A DNA stretch of 64,000 nucleotides from Bacteroidota bacterium (GTDB taxonomy: Bacteria; Bacteroidota; Bacteroidia; Chitinophagales; Chitinophagaceae): the NCBI GenBank assembly GCA_018267955.1, contig JAFDXL010000007.1:62001-126000 (forward strand), read 5' to 3'. The translations under genes and the position numbers were made by a program. The notes below the pieces were generated by a model, which saw only the letters and a list, made by a program, of their open reading frames with translations, made no database searches and was not told the DNA's origin. The stretch's first letter is position 1. Every line of letters begins with the position of its first letter. Below, one piece after another: positions 52,084 through 61,169 of this stretch.

Positions 52084-53154
52084 ATGTCTAAAGTTTGTAT
52101 AGTTACAGGGTCTTCAGGTTTAATAGGTAGTGAATCTGTTGAATTCTTTGCGGATAAGTTTGATAAAGTAGTAGGTATAGATAACAATATGCGTATGCGC
52201 TTTTTTGGTGCAGATGCTTCTACAGAATGGAATACAAACAGACTGGTAAATTCCATCAATAACTTTGAACATCATGCGGCGGATATACGCGATATAGATG
52301 CGCTGGATAAAATATTCGCACAATACGGATCGGACATAAAACTGGTAGTGCATACTGCTGCCCAGCCCAGCCACGACTGGGCTGCCCGTGAGCCGATCAC
52401 AGACTTTACGGTAAATGCCAACGGTACGATCAATATGCTTGAAGTTACCCGCAAACATTGCCCTGAAGCTACCTTTATCTTTACATCTACCAACAAAGTA
52501 TATGGTGATACGCCAAACTATTTGCCATTGGTAGAACAGGAGACACGTTGGGAAATCGAAGAATCGCACCCATACTTTGCAAAGGGTATTGATGAACATA
52601 TGAGCATCGACCAAACAAAGCACTCCCTGTTTGGGGCTTCTAAAGTTGCTGCAGACGTAGTAGCACAGGAATACGGTAAGTATTTCAATATGAATGTAGG
52701 CATCTTCCGTGGTGGCTGCCTTACCGGGCCTAAGCACAGCGGTACCCAGCTGCACGGCTTCCTGTCTTACCTGATGAAGTGTGCTATTACCGGTGATAAA
52801 TACACTGTATTTGGTTACAAGGGTAAACAGGTGCGCGATAATATCCACTCATGGGATCTTGTGAATATGTTCTGGCATTTCCATCAGAATCCGCGCCAGG
52901 GCGAGGTGTACAATGCAGGCGGCGGCCGCTTCTCTAACTGCTCTATGCAGGAGGCGATCGCTATATGTGAGAAGATAACCGGTAAGCCAATGAACTACGC
53001 ATATTCTGAAACCAACAGGATAGGCGATCATATATGGTGGATCAGTGATACTTCTAAATTTGAATCACACTTTCCGGGATGGAAGCTTCACTACAATGTA
53101 GAAGATATCCTGCGCCAGATAAATGAAGCATTCCAGGTTCGTGTACACGCATAA
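52084..53154 (+). CDS. NAD-dependent epimerase/dehydratase, second SDR of the cluster
   Basis: 356 aa from ATG at 52084 ([20 protein letters not shown]), which is the Rossmann start; an earlier in-frame ATG would add a non-family tail. Motifs: [76 protein letters not shown], and [19 protein letters not shown]. The Tyr of the usual Y-x3-K catalytic motif is Phe here (codon TTT), as I recall for this GGCLTGP-type branch. Predicted to act on nucleotide sugars in surface-polysaccharide synthesis. Confidence 0.85.
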   Translation: MSKVCIVTGSSGLIGSESVEFFADKFDKVVGIDNNMRMRFFGADASTEWNTNRLVNSINNFEHHAADIRDIDALDKIFAQYGSDIKLVVHTAAQPSHDWAAREPITDFTVNANGTINMLEVTRKHCPEATFIFTSTNKVYGDTPNYLPLVEQETRWEIEESHPYFAKGIDEHMSIDQTKHSLFGASKVAADVVAQEYGKYFNMNVGIFRGGCLTGPKHSGTQLHGFLSYLMKCAITGDKYTVFGYKGKQVRDNIHSWDLVNMFWHFHQNPRQGEVYNAGGGRFSNCSMQEAIAICEKITGKPMNYAYSETNRIGDHIWWISDTSKFESHFPGWKLHYNVEDILRQINEAFQVRVHA

Positions 53155-53172
53155 TATTCGTAGTACAGAAGA

Positions 53173-53910
53173 ATGAAGTTATCTATAGTAATACCTGCAT
53201 ACAACGAGGAATTATCCCTGCCGGAGACGTTACAGACCCTCTATGCCAAACTGAAAGAGGAGGCCATAGATCACGAGATTGTTGTGATAAATGATAATTC
53301 GAAAGACGGTACGCTGGCCTTGCTTGAAAGTATGTCGAAAGATATACCAACGCTTGTACATTATACCAATCATGGCCCCAATGGTTTTGGCTATGCTATA
53401 AGGCATGGATTAGAGCGCTTCACAGGTGATTGTGTAGCCATCATGATGGCAGATATGTCAGATTCGCCCGATGACCTGGTGAAGTTTTACAGGAAGATGC
53501 AGGAAACTAACAGCGATTGTGTTTTTGGCAACCGGTTTATGAAGGGCGGCAGGGTGATAGACTATCCTAAGCATAAACTGATACTGAACCGTGTGGTAAA
53601 CAATGCCGCGCGAATATTCTTCCGTATACCATATAACGATTTCACTAACGCTTTTAAACTCTACAAGAAAGAAACCATAAAAGGATTAGCGCCGATATTA
53701 TCGCCGCACTTTAACCTGACGCTTGAAATGTCTTTAAAGGCCGTGATCAGGGGCTATAGCTTTGCTGTAGTGCCCAATAGCTGGACCAACCGAAAGCATG
53801 GCACCTCTAACCTGAAAATCAAGGAAATGGGCAGCAGGTATTTTTTTATATTTCTGTACTGTATGATAGAGAAGTTCTTTTCACGCGGAGACTTCATAAA
53901 AAAATCTTAA
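53173..53910 (+). CDS. Glycosyltransferase family 2, DPM1-like
   Basis: 245 aa. MKLSIVIPAYNEELSLPETL is the GT2 N-terminus, IVVINDNSKDG the nucleotide-binding motif and AIMMADMSDSPDDLVKFYRK the metal-binding motif of the dolichol-phosphate-mannose-synthase kind. VVPNSWTNRKHGTSNLKIKE is the usual C-terminal segment. It is likely to load a sugar on polyprenyl phosphate for the multi-TM protein upstream. Last gene of the cluster, followed by a terminator. Confidence 0.87.
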   Translation: MKLSIVIPAYNEELSLPETLQTLYAKLKEEAIDHEIVVINDNSKDGTLALLESMSKDIPTLVHYTNHGPNGFGYAIRHGLERFTGDCVAIMMADMSDSPDDLVKFYRKMQETNSDCVFGNRFMKGGRVIDYPKHKLILNRVVNNAARIFFRIPYNDFTNAFKLYKKETIKGLAPILSPHFNLTLEMSLKAVIRGYSFAVVPNSWTNRKHGTSNLKIKEMGSRYFFIFLYCMIEKFFSRGDFIKKS

Positions 53911-53911
53911 G

Positions 53912-53936
53912 AGCATTCTACGGAATGCTTTTTTTT
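53912..53936 (+). terminator. Intrinsic terminator after the polysaccharide cluster
   Basis: AGCATTC / GAATGCT 7-bp stem with TACG loop and eight T, 2 bp after the GT2 stop. Confidence 0.88.
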
Positions 53937-54025
53937 GATGCATACTCGTTGGCATGGTTTTTTATAATTTATTATTTGGCTCATGCAGCCAATAAAACCT
54001 TAACTTAATCTGCTAACTACTAACG

Positions 54026-56809
54026 ATGGATACGTCATTCTCCAATGATCCTGTAACTGTATTTGCAGCTGCGCCCAATTTTATTTACAGTATTTTCCCA
54101 AGGTTTGCCAGGTTCATCCGCGAGCATCACCTGGTAGCTTACATCAAGGAGCAGATAAGGTTGTCGCACCAGTTTGACCTGCCTATGCTGAAGCATGTAG
54201 CCCATATTCCCGAAGATCAGCTTTTGGAAATGGGTATTCCGGCCCATAGCGATTTTTTGATGAATGTAGAGCAAAATACATTGGCCGGATTCCTGGAGAA
54301 ATCGCTTAGGCAATGGGAAAATGACGAAATGGAGATATTTGGCAGGTATGATATAATGGCAGATGATATTATCCTTGGTTCCCACATACGCAAGATGGCT
54401 ATGATGCAGTTTGTTCCTCTTTTCACCACAGACGTTTCAGAAATCATCAGGCTTGTAAATGAGATTGACGATTATTCTACTTTTTCTAATAAAGCTGCCA
54501 CAGATATATTTTTGACATTATCCCAGGAACGCATTCATCAGCATGCCCATTTTATAGAAAGGGTGACGAACACCTCTCCTGGCGCTATTTATGTTTCAAA
54601 CATCGCTGACAATAATGAAGTATATGTAAGCGATAAGCTGTACGAAATACTTGGTTATGATAAGCAGGATGATGTTGTTAAAGGGTCGGGATTCTTATTG
54701 AACCTGGTATATCCATGCGATTATGAGATGGTGCTCAATAGTGCCCGGCAATTTTTAAATGTAGAGGATGGCGCTATCACTACCATGGACTACCGTATGC
54801 TGAAAAAAGACGGAAGATATGCATGGGTGCGAAGCTACAGATCTGTCTTTAAGCGGGATAAAGACGGCATACCGATACAATTGATAGGTATAATGCTGGA
54901 TATCGACAAGGAAAAGAAGGACGAGGTTTTATTGAAGAGAAATGAAGATCAACTCCTGGAGATACAGGAGCTGGCAGGGCTGGGGAGTTATGTATGGGAT
55001 ATAGAGCAGAATAGCGTGACGTTGTCACCTTTCTGCCAGAAGATTTTGGGTGCACCATCGGGCGGCCATACCGAGCTGGCAGGGAAAATACACCCCGCCG
55101 ATGCTGACCGCGTAGCTGAAGCAAGGAAAAACGCGATAGACAACAACAGCATATACGATATAGAGTACAGATACCTTGTAAATGGTAAAGAAAAGCTTGT
55201 ATGGAACAGGGGCGCGGTATTCTTTGATAATGGCCGGAAAATGATGCGTGGCACTATTATGGATATCACCGAAAGGCGCGACATAGTGAAAAGCCTGGAA
55301 AAGAATGAGCAATTATATAAGCAGGCACAGGCACTGGCACATATTGGCAGCTGGACCTGGCTATTGGAAGAAGATGTGCTGGAATGGTCTGAAGAATTAT
55401 ATAACATATACGGCATCGATCATGGTACCAGGATCACACCGGATATGCTACGGACTATGAATCATCCTGAAGATGGAGACAGGATCAATGGAATCATAGC
55501 GCGTAGTATTGAAACTTTGGAACCGTACGAGTTTTACTACCGGATAGTACTAAACACAGGCAGAGAAAAAATTGTACATGCCAATGGAACCGTGCTGGCT
55601 GATGAGCATGGTAATGCATACAAAATGACAGGCACCGTACAGGATGTAACCGAACGCCAGCGATTGATAGAAAAATTGCAGCAGAGTGAGGAGCGTTACA
55701 AGCAGGCGCAGGCAATGTCTCATATAGGCAACTGGGAATGGTATGTAAATGGTGATGAAATAGAATGGACCGAAGAGCTTTTTAATATTCATGGGATAGA
55801 TGCAAAGCAGGATACTATTTTATACGAAGAGTTTAATTCGCTGATACATCCTGAAGACAGGGCATACCTGCAACAGGTAGTAGATAATAGCTTGCAGACA
55901 GGCAGCCCGTACGAGATCATATACCGGATAGTATTGAAGGACGGAGCGGTGAAGTATATAAAGGGTATCGGTAACGTGATGGTGGATAAAGAAGGCAAGG
56001 TAATAAAGCTGTTTGGTACCGCCCAGGATATTACTATCCAGAAGGAAACAGAAATGATCATGCACCAGAAAAACGTGGAGCTGGCATATTCCAACTCGAG
56101 CCTGGAGGAGTTTGCCTATGTAGCAAGTCATGACCTGAAGGAGCCGCTGAGGAAGATATCTACGTTTGGAGACCTGATGTATAACCTGGAAAAGGAAAAG
56201 CTGAGTCCTGACGGCCGAAACTACCTGGAGAAGATCATTCAATCATCGCGACGCGCGCAAACTATGATCAACGACCTGATGGCGCTTTCTACGATTGCCG
56301 GTAACAAGGCATTTGAAAGATATGATATGAATGAGATACTTTCCGAAGTGCAAACAGTGCTGGAACATAATATCAAGGACAAAGGCGCTGTGATTAAGAG
56401 TGGTGCATTGCCAACGATAGATATGGTTCCATCTCAATTCAGGCAACTGTTTCAGAACCTGCTAAGCAATTCCCTGAAGTTTGCCCGTACCGGTGTAGCA
56501 CCCGTTATAGAAATAAAAAGCCGTAAGGTATCTGCATCAGATGCCACGTCTTTTGGCCTTAACCCGCAGAAAAAATATGTGCAGATTACGCTGGAAGATA
56601 ATGGAATAGGGTTTGAGAATGAATATGCAGGTAAGATATTCACGATTTTTCAGCGCCTGCATGGCAAATCTGAATACGAAGGTAATGGTATAGGGCTTTC
56701 TATATGCCGCAAGGTAGCGGAAAACCATAAGGGTATTATATATGCAAACAGCACCCCTGGTATGGGTGCCGTTTTTACATTGATAGTTCCCGAGCAAGCC
56801 CGGGATTAG
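54026..56809 (+). CDS. Soluble multi-PAS sensor histidine kinase with N-terminal helical domain
   Basis: 927 aa, no TM helix. Residues about 1-175 are helical and unrecognised (RFARFIREHHLVAYIKEQIR, VEQNTLAGFLEKSLRQWEND). PAS domains begin near 182, 305, 425 and 555. HisKA carries the phospho-His near 701 in FAYVASHDLKEPLRKISTFG; the ATPase has NLLSNSLKFAR, DNGIGFE and GNGIGLSICRKVAE. SHDLKEP is typical of this phylum's soluble kinases. Two response-regulator genes follow at 57231 and 57825 and are plausible partners. Confidence 0.88.
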   Translation: MDTSFSNDPVTVFAAAPNFIYSIFPRFARFIREHHLVAYIKEQIRLSHQFDLPMLKHVAHIPEDQLLEMGIPAHSDFLMNVEQNTLAGFLEKSLRQWENDEMEIFGRYDIMADDIILGSHIRKMAMMQFVPLFTTDVSEIIRLVNEIDDYSTFSNKAATDIFLTLSQERIHQHAHFIERVTNTSPGAIYVSNIADNNEVYVSDKLYEILGYDKQDDVVKGSGFLLNLVYPCDYEMVLNSARQFLNVEDGAITTMDYRMLKKDGRYAWVRSYRSVFKRDKDGIPIQLIGIMLDIDKEKKDEVLLKRNEDQLLEIQELAGLGSYVWDIEQNSVTLSPFCQKILGAPSGGHTELAGKIHPADADRVAEARKNAIDNNSIYDIEYRYLVNGKEKLVWNRGAVFFDNGRKMMRGTIMDITERRDIVKSLEKNEQLYKQAQALAHIGSWTWLLEEDVLEWSEELYNIYGIDHGTRITPDMLRTMNHPEDGDRINGIIARSIETLEPYEFYYRIVLNTGREKIVHANGTVLADEHGNAYKMTGTVQDVTERQRLIEKLQQSEERYKQAQAMSHIGNWEWYVNGDEIEWTEELFNIHGIDAKQDTILYEEFNSLIHPEDRAYLQQVVDNSLQTGSPYEIIYRIVLKDGAVKYIKGIGNVMVDKEGKVIKLFGTAQDITIQKETEMIMHQKNVELAYSNSSLEEFAYVASHDLKEPLRKISTFGDLMYNLEKEKLSPDGRNYLEKIIQSSRRAQTMINDLMALSTIAGNKAFERYDMNEILSEVQTVLEHNIKDKGAVIKSGALPTIDMVPSQFRQLFQNLLSNSLKFARTGVAPVIEIKSRKVSASDATSFGLNPQKKYVQITLEDNGIGFENEYAGKIFTIFQRLHGKSEYEGNGIGLSICRKVAENHKGIIYANSTPGMGAVFTLIVPEQARD

Positions 56810-56813
56810 AATC

Positions 56814-57041
56814 TTATAGATGGCAGTTGGTAGTGCCGATGCCGCCGCTGTTTGCATCAGATTCAAAACGATCGCAGGCGCTTTTTGCATCTGAATAATG
56901 TTGATTAGGCAGATCGTGCGTTGTTGTATTAGATACACTACCTACCGAAGTACTGCAAGTACAGGTATAATCTTTCTTACATGAAGAAAATGCGACAACG
57001 CTTAGCGCAAACAGGGACAATGAAAAAATTTTAAATTTCAT
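56814..57041 (-). CDS. Small lipoprotein
   Basis: 75 aa from ATG at 57041 (MKFKIFSLSLFALSVVAFSSC); lipobox Cys near residue 21. The mature part has a Cys-x-Cys-x3-Thr/Ser-rich stretch (KKDYTCTCSTSVGSVSNTTT) and ends in TTNCHL, with five more cysteines or so that may form disulphides. Convergent with the kinase gene (4 bp between stops). Function unknown. Confidence 0.65.
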   Translation of the reverse strand: MKFKIFSLSLFALSVVAFSSCKKDYTCTCSTSVGSVSNTTTHDLPNQHYSDAKSACDRFESDANSGGIGTTNCHL

Positions 57042-57230
57042 AACAATCAATTTTTTTGTTGACAATAACATTTTAATAGTTTGCTAAGTGTTGTATGATA
57101 AGCGATTACAACAACAATACTTAGTAACTATCTGAATAGGGTAGTTTAAAACACCGTGCCAGAAAGAGTACCGGGTAACACTAAAAAAATATAACAGAAT
57201 ATATTTCTTACTTTTAAGCAAATTGAGGGA

Positions 57231-57662
57231 ATGAAAGAGCAGCTTACCGAAGACAAATTCACCATACTAGTAGCCGAAGACGATGCAGACGACCGTTTTT
57301 TGCTGCAGGCTGCTTTCAAGGAAAACGGACTGGAAGGACATTTGCAATTTGTGGAAAATGGTGTGGAGGCTATGGAGTATTTATTATCAGCTGCGAAACA
57401 TCATCCCAAACTGATATTGCTGGACCTCAATATGCCGAAAAAGGATGGGAGAGAGGTGCTTTCAGAATTAAAGCGATTGCCTGAATTATCCGATATACCT
57501 GTAATTATTTTCAGCACAACGCATAACGAACTGGAAATGAAAGGTTGCTATGATCTGGGCGCTAATTCGTACATAGTAAAGCCGGATAACTACGAAAAGC
57601 TGTTACACATCATTACCGGCATACATTCTCAATGGTTAAAGCCCATTGTCAGCCTGCTGTAA
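57231..57662 (+). CDS. Single-domain response regulator
   Basis: 143 aa, only a receiver domain. The acidic pair is in ILVAEDDADDRFLL, the phospho-Asp in LILLDLNMPKKDG (about residue 64), the Thr/Ser in IIFSTTHNE, and the Lys in NSYIVKPDN. This Rcp1-like form is common as the target of bacterial PAS kinases. It can relay phosphate or bind a partner; no output domain. Confidence 0.9.
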   Translation: MKEQLTEDKFTILVAEDDADDRFLLQAAFKENGLEGHLQFVENGVEAMEYLLSAAKHHPKLILLDLNMPKKDGREVLSELKRLPELSDIPVIIFSTTHNELEMKGCYDLGANSYIVKPDNYEKLLHIITGIHSQWLKPIVSLL

Positions 57663-57824
57663 CAATTCCCCGTAAATAGTTTTGATCATTACTGCGGGAA
57701 ATCTATGGCATAGTATTTTAAACATACCGTGTATATACAATGAACAGCTATAATAGCAGTATATTTGTTATAGTAAAGCATTGATACTGTAATTTATATC
57801 ATATAGTTGAATAAAAAACCGGGT

Positions 57825-58199
57825 ATGAATGATAGGAAAAAAGTGTTGATAATTGATGATGAGGTTGAATTGTGCCATTTATTGAAGAGCTATTTCGAAA
57901 GAAAAGAGTATGAAGTGGTAATAACGCATACATTAAAAGATGGCAGGGATAAGCTGCAATCTTTTAATCCTGATATATTGTTTCTAGATAATAACCTTCC
58001 CGATGGCTCGGGATGGCAGATGGCCCCACAGATAGCGTTAGAATATCCAACGGTACTTATCACCCTTTTTAGCGGGTATTATCCTAAAGTGCCGCCTATG
58101 CCGGCTAATGCAAAATATACGGTTGTAGAAAAACCAATCAGTTTTGCAGATATTGATAAAAACCTGCAGGCATTAATGCAGGATGCGGCCCAATCTTAA
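57825..58199 (+). CDS. Single-domain response regulator
   Basis: 124 aa from ATG at 57825 (MNDRKKVLIIDDEVELCHLL); a TTG 18 bp earlier is unlikely. The acidic pair is IDDE, the phospho-Asp lies in ILFLDNNLPDGSG (about residue 54), and the final Lys in VVEKPIS. It converges with the following REC-kinase gene, overlapping it by 4 bp at the stops. Confidence 0.88.
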   Translation: MNDRKKVLIIDDEVELCHLLKSYFERKEYEVVITHTLKDGRDKLQSFNPDILFLDNNLPDGSGWQMAPQIALEYPTVLITLFSGYYPKVPPMPANAKYTVVEKPISFADIDKNLQALMQDAAQS

Positions 58200-59641
58200 T
58201 TACCTGACAGGGGAAATGTAATATTGAAGGTAGAGCCTTTGCCTACTTCAGATTCTACCTCTACATTAGCATTATGAGCATGCAGAATGTTTAGCGTCAG
58301 TGCAAGGCCGAGACCCATACCATTTCTTTTTTGCGTGAAATAAGGCTCAAAAAGACGAGGAAGGTTTTCTTCACTAATCCCACATCCATTGTCGCGGATG
58401 CTCAACTGGGCATGAGCATCTTTTTGCATCAGCCTGATCGATAACATACCTTTTTGTTCTTCCATAGCTTCTATTGCATTGATAACAATATTCAGCAAAG
58501 CCATAGTAAGCTTTTCTTTATCTGCCAACACATTCAAGGTTTCACTTGGGTAATCGACCTGTAATTTTATGTTTTTTAGATTCAGACGATCAATCGCCGC
58601 GGCAATGGTATTATCGGTTACTACCTGCAATATATTGGGCTTAAGGGCAATCTCTACAGGATTGGAACTGCTCAGCAATTCACTGATGATATCGTTGATG
58701 CGTTTACTGTTTCGCCTGATGATGTTGAAGTAAGTGAGCAATCCATCATCATGCTCTTCTTCCATTATCTGCTCTATAGAAAGGTTGATATTATTTAAAG
58801 GATTACGAACCTCGTGTGCCAATGTGTGCACCAGGCGAGATGCCACGGCCATCTTTTCCGTCTTCAGATTGGCCTTTTCCATTTTTTTAAGGCTGGTGAT
58901 GTCGTGGAAAATCCCTTGATAATAATTCTTGCCATCGGCACCAGGCTCTTTGGAGATGTTGAGGATCACTATTTTTTTATCGCCGGTTTTGTCGTTTAGT
59001 ATCAGCTCCCAATCGTGCAACTCTCCATATGTATGCAAAGACTGCTGCAGGAATTTTTTATGCTGCGCCTGCGTTATCAGGTCGCAAACATTGGTGCCTT
59101 CGCACTGCTCACGAGTGTATCCAAGCAGTGTGTTCACGGCTTCATTTACCTCAATAATATTCAGCTGGTCGTCTGTAATAAATATTACATCTTTGGAGCG
59201 CTCAAAAATACCTCTATATAGGCGTTCATTGGCCTTTAGCGCTTTTAGGGTATCTGCACGCTCCAGTGCGTAACGGATACATCGCTCCAGCTTTTCTGAG
59301 TTGAGATCAGCCTTGACAAGGTAATCTACTGCGCCCAGTTCCATGGCCTGGAGATCGACCTTGTAATTGCCCTGGCCGGTAAGTAAAACAATAGGCTGCT
59401 CGCAGCCCCGCTCCAGAGATTCTTTTAAAAGATCGATACCGGTTTTTGCCCCCAGCCGATAATCGGTGAAATAGATATCATAGTTTTTCTCGCACATGTG
59501 ATCGAGTGCCTCGTTGTACCGCGAGCACCAATCCACTGTTGCATTAAAACCGGCTATGCTTTTTATGTAATTGGCAATGATAATGAAATCGTCCTCATCA
59601 TCATCTATCAATAATATCTTAACACTGTCACGTAATATCAT
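58196..59641 (-). CDS. Receiver-PAS-histidine kinase
   Basis: 481 aa. REC domain first (VKILLIDDDEDDFIIIANYI; phospho-Asp near 60 in YDIYFTDYRLGAKTG; lysine in VDYLVKADLN), then PAS (about 148-265: IFERSKDVIFITDDQLNIIE), HisKA with the phospho-His near 276 (HTLAHEVRNPLNNINLS), and HATPase (NIVINAIEAME, DNGCGI, GMGLGLAL). An N-terminal receiver makes it a kinase driven by another kinase. LAHEVRNPL is the NtrB-like H box. It is 31 bp downstream of the NtrC-type gene in the same direction. Confidence 0.9.
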   Translation of the reverse strand: MILRDSVKILLIDDDEDDFIIIANYIKSIAGFNATVDWCSRYNEALDHMCEKNYDIYFTDYRLGAKTGIDLLKESLERGCEQPIVLLTGQGNYKVDLQAMELGAVDYLVKADLNSEKLERCIRYALERADTLKALKANERLYRGIFERSKDVIFITDDQLNIIEVNEAVNTLLGYTREQCEGTNVCDLITQAQHKKFLQQSLHTYGELHDWELILNDKTGDKKIVILNISKEPGADGKNYYQGIFHDITSLKKMEKANLKTEKMAVASRLVHTLAHEVRNPLNNINLSIEQIMEEEHDDGLLTYFNIIRRNSKRINDIISELLSSSNPVEIALKPNILQVVTDNTIAAAIDRLNLKNIKLQVDYPSETLNVLADKEKLTMALLNIVINAIEAMEEQKGMLSIRLMQKDAHAQLSIRDNGCGISEENLPRLFEPYFTQKRNGMGLGLALTLNILHAHNANVEVESEVGKGSTFNITFPLSGN

Positions 59642-59672
59642 GTCTGTTCGTTTGTTTGGGGCCTCGGGGGTA

Positions 59673-61130
59673 TTACTTTACTTTATTAAGCAGGTTGTAC
59701 TGGCTTAATTTATTATACAGGGTCTTGCGGTCTATATTCAGCATTTTTGCTGCTTTCGTTTTGTTGTAATTGGTCTTTTTCAATACATCCAGTATTACTT
59801 CGTATTGGGCATCCAGGTTTGCATTCTTCAGCCTGTTTGCCTGCGATTCCTCATCATCGTCTTCTGCTTCGGGCGTAGTGTCTACATCAAACTGCAGTTT
59901 TTGGAAGTTACTGATCTCGAAAGGCAGGCATTTCACATCGATATATTCTTCATCAGCCAGCAAAGTAGCACGTTTGATCACGTTCTTCATTTCGCGAAGG
60001 TTGCCATACCAAACATAGCTGAGGAAAATGCGCTCCACGTCTTTGGTGAAGCCCTTTACGTTCTTGCCCAGTTCTGCATTGGTAAGATGCAGGAAATGAT
60101 TTGCGAATAACATGATGTCGCTTTTCCTTTCGCGCAATGGTGGTACATCTATGCTGAATTCATTGAACCTGTGATAAAGATCTTCGCGGAACTTATTCTC
60201 TTTAGTAGCATTCCATAACCGTTCGTTACTGGCTACTATGATGCGTACATCCAGCGGAATATCTTTGGTGCTACCCAGCCTCTTGATCTTGCGCTCCTGC
60301 ACTACACGAAGCAGGGATACCTGTATATCGTAAGAAAGGTTAGCGATCTCATCGAGGAAGATAGTGCCACCATTCGCTACCTCAAAACTGCCTATCTTTT
60401 GAAACAATGCTCCTGTAAAAGCGCCTTTTTCGTGCCCGAACAATTCGCTGCCGGCCAGTTCTTTAGACAATGCGCCACAGTCAATAGCAACAAATGGTTT
60501 GTCCTTACGTGCGCTTTGCTTATGTATCTGGTGGGCGATCACTTCTTTACCACTGCCGCTTTCGCCGTAGATGATAACGCTGTAATTGGTAGGCGCCACC
60601 AGGTTTATCTGCTTAATGATCTGGGCAAATTCGGGGCTTTCGCTCATGATGTACTGGCCGTTCCCGATTGCCGCAGGCCTTGCAGAAGCGCCTGTTGTGG
60701 CTTCTTTTTTAGCAGGTACAGGGTCTGGGGTAAAGGTTTTAGTGCCAGTATTGCCATTGCCACTTCCACTTCCTTCTGCAAGCGCTTTTTGTATGGTGAT
60801 CAGTATCTCTTCAGGCAGCAACGGTTTTGTTACATAATCATACGCACCTATCTTCATTACCTCTACTGCATCTTTTACATCGCTGTAGCCGGTAATGATG
60901 ATCACCGGCACATCAGGATGCACCTCTTTTAGCTCTGTAAGTAATTTTGCCCCCGTCATATCATCGAGACGAAAATCAGATAATACCAGGCTTGGTTTGT
61001 TTTTACTTGCCCAGTCCAGGGCGTTTTTGCCATTGTGCATACTTACGGCGTCATAACCTTTACGTGTAAGAAAACGGTTCAGCAACATGCACATGTCATG
61101 GTCATCATCAACTATCAGTATTTTATCCAT
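59673..61130 (-). CDS. NtrC-family sigma-54-dependent response regulator
   Basis: 485 aa. Receiver domain (phospho-Asp near 52 in LVLSDFRLDDMTG), AAA+ domain with Walker A GESGSGKE (about 188-195), the sigma-54-contacting loop GAFTGA (about 234-239), and Walker B in GGTIFLDEIANLS, then a Fis-type HTH (NYNKTKAAKMLNIDRKTLYN) at the C-terminus. It activates sigma-54 promoters by ATP hydrolysis. Located 39 bp downstream of rpoN and 31 bp upstream of the REC-kinase gene, an arrangement that suggests a self-contained circuit. Confidence 0.95.
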   Translation of the reverse strand: MDKILIVDDDHDMCMLLNRFLTRKGYDAVSMHNGKNALDWASKNKPSLVLSDFRLDDMTGAKLLTELKEVHPDVPVIIITGYSDVKDAVEVMKIGAYDYVTKPLLPEEILITIQKALAEGSGSGNGNTGTKTFTPDPVPAKKEATTGASARPAAIGNGQYIMSESPEFAQIIKQINLVAPTNYSVIIYGESGSGKEVIAHQIHKQSARKDKPFVAIDCGALSKELAGSELFGHEKGAFTGALFQKIGSFEVANGGTIFLDEIANLSYDIQVSLLRVVQERKIKRLGSTKDIPLDVRIIVASNERLWNATKENKFREDLYHRFNEFSIDVPPLRERKSDIMLFANHFLHLTNAELGKNVKGFTKDVERIFLSYVWYGNLREMKNVIKRATLLADEEYIDVKCLPFEISNFQKLQFDVDTTPEAEDDDEESQANRLKNANLDAQYEVILDVLKKTNYNKTKAAKMLNIDRKTLYNKLSQYNLLNKVK

Positions 61131-61169
61131 AAAGAGGCTTCAAGTGTGTGTTATCAAATTTACTTATTA

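Noticed and set aside
53947-53966. TTGGCATG followed by T-run, considered as a sigma-54 -24/-12 promoter for the kinase at 54026
   Set aside because: The GC of the -12 element at the needed distance is missing.
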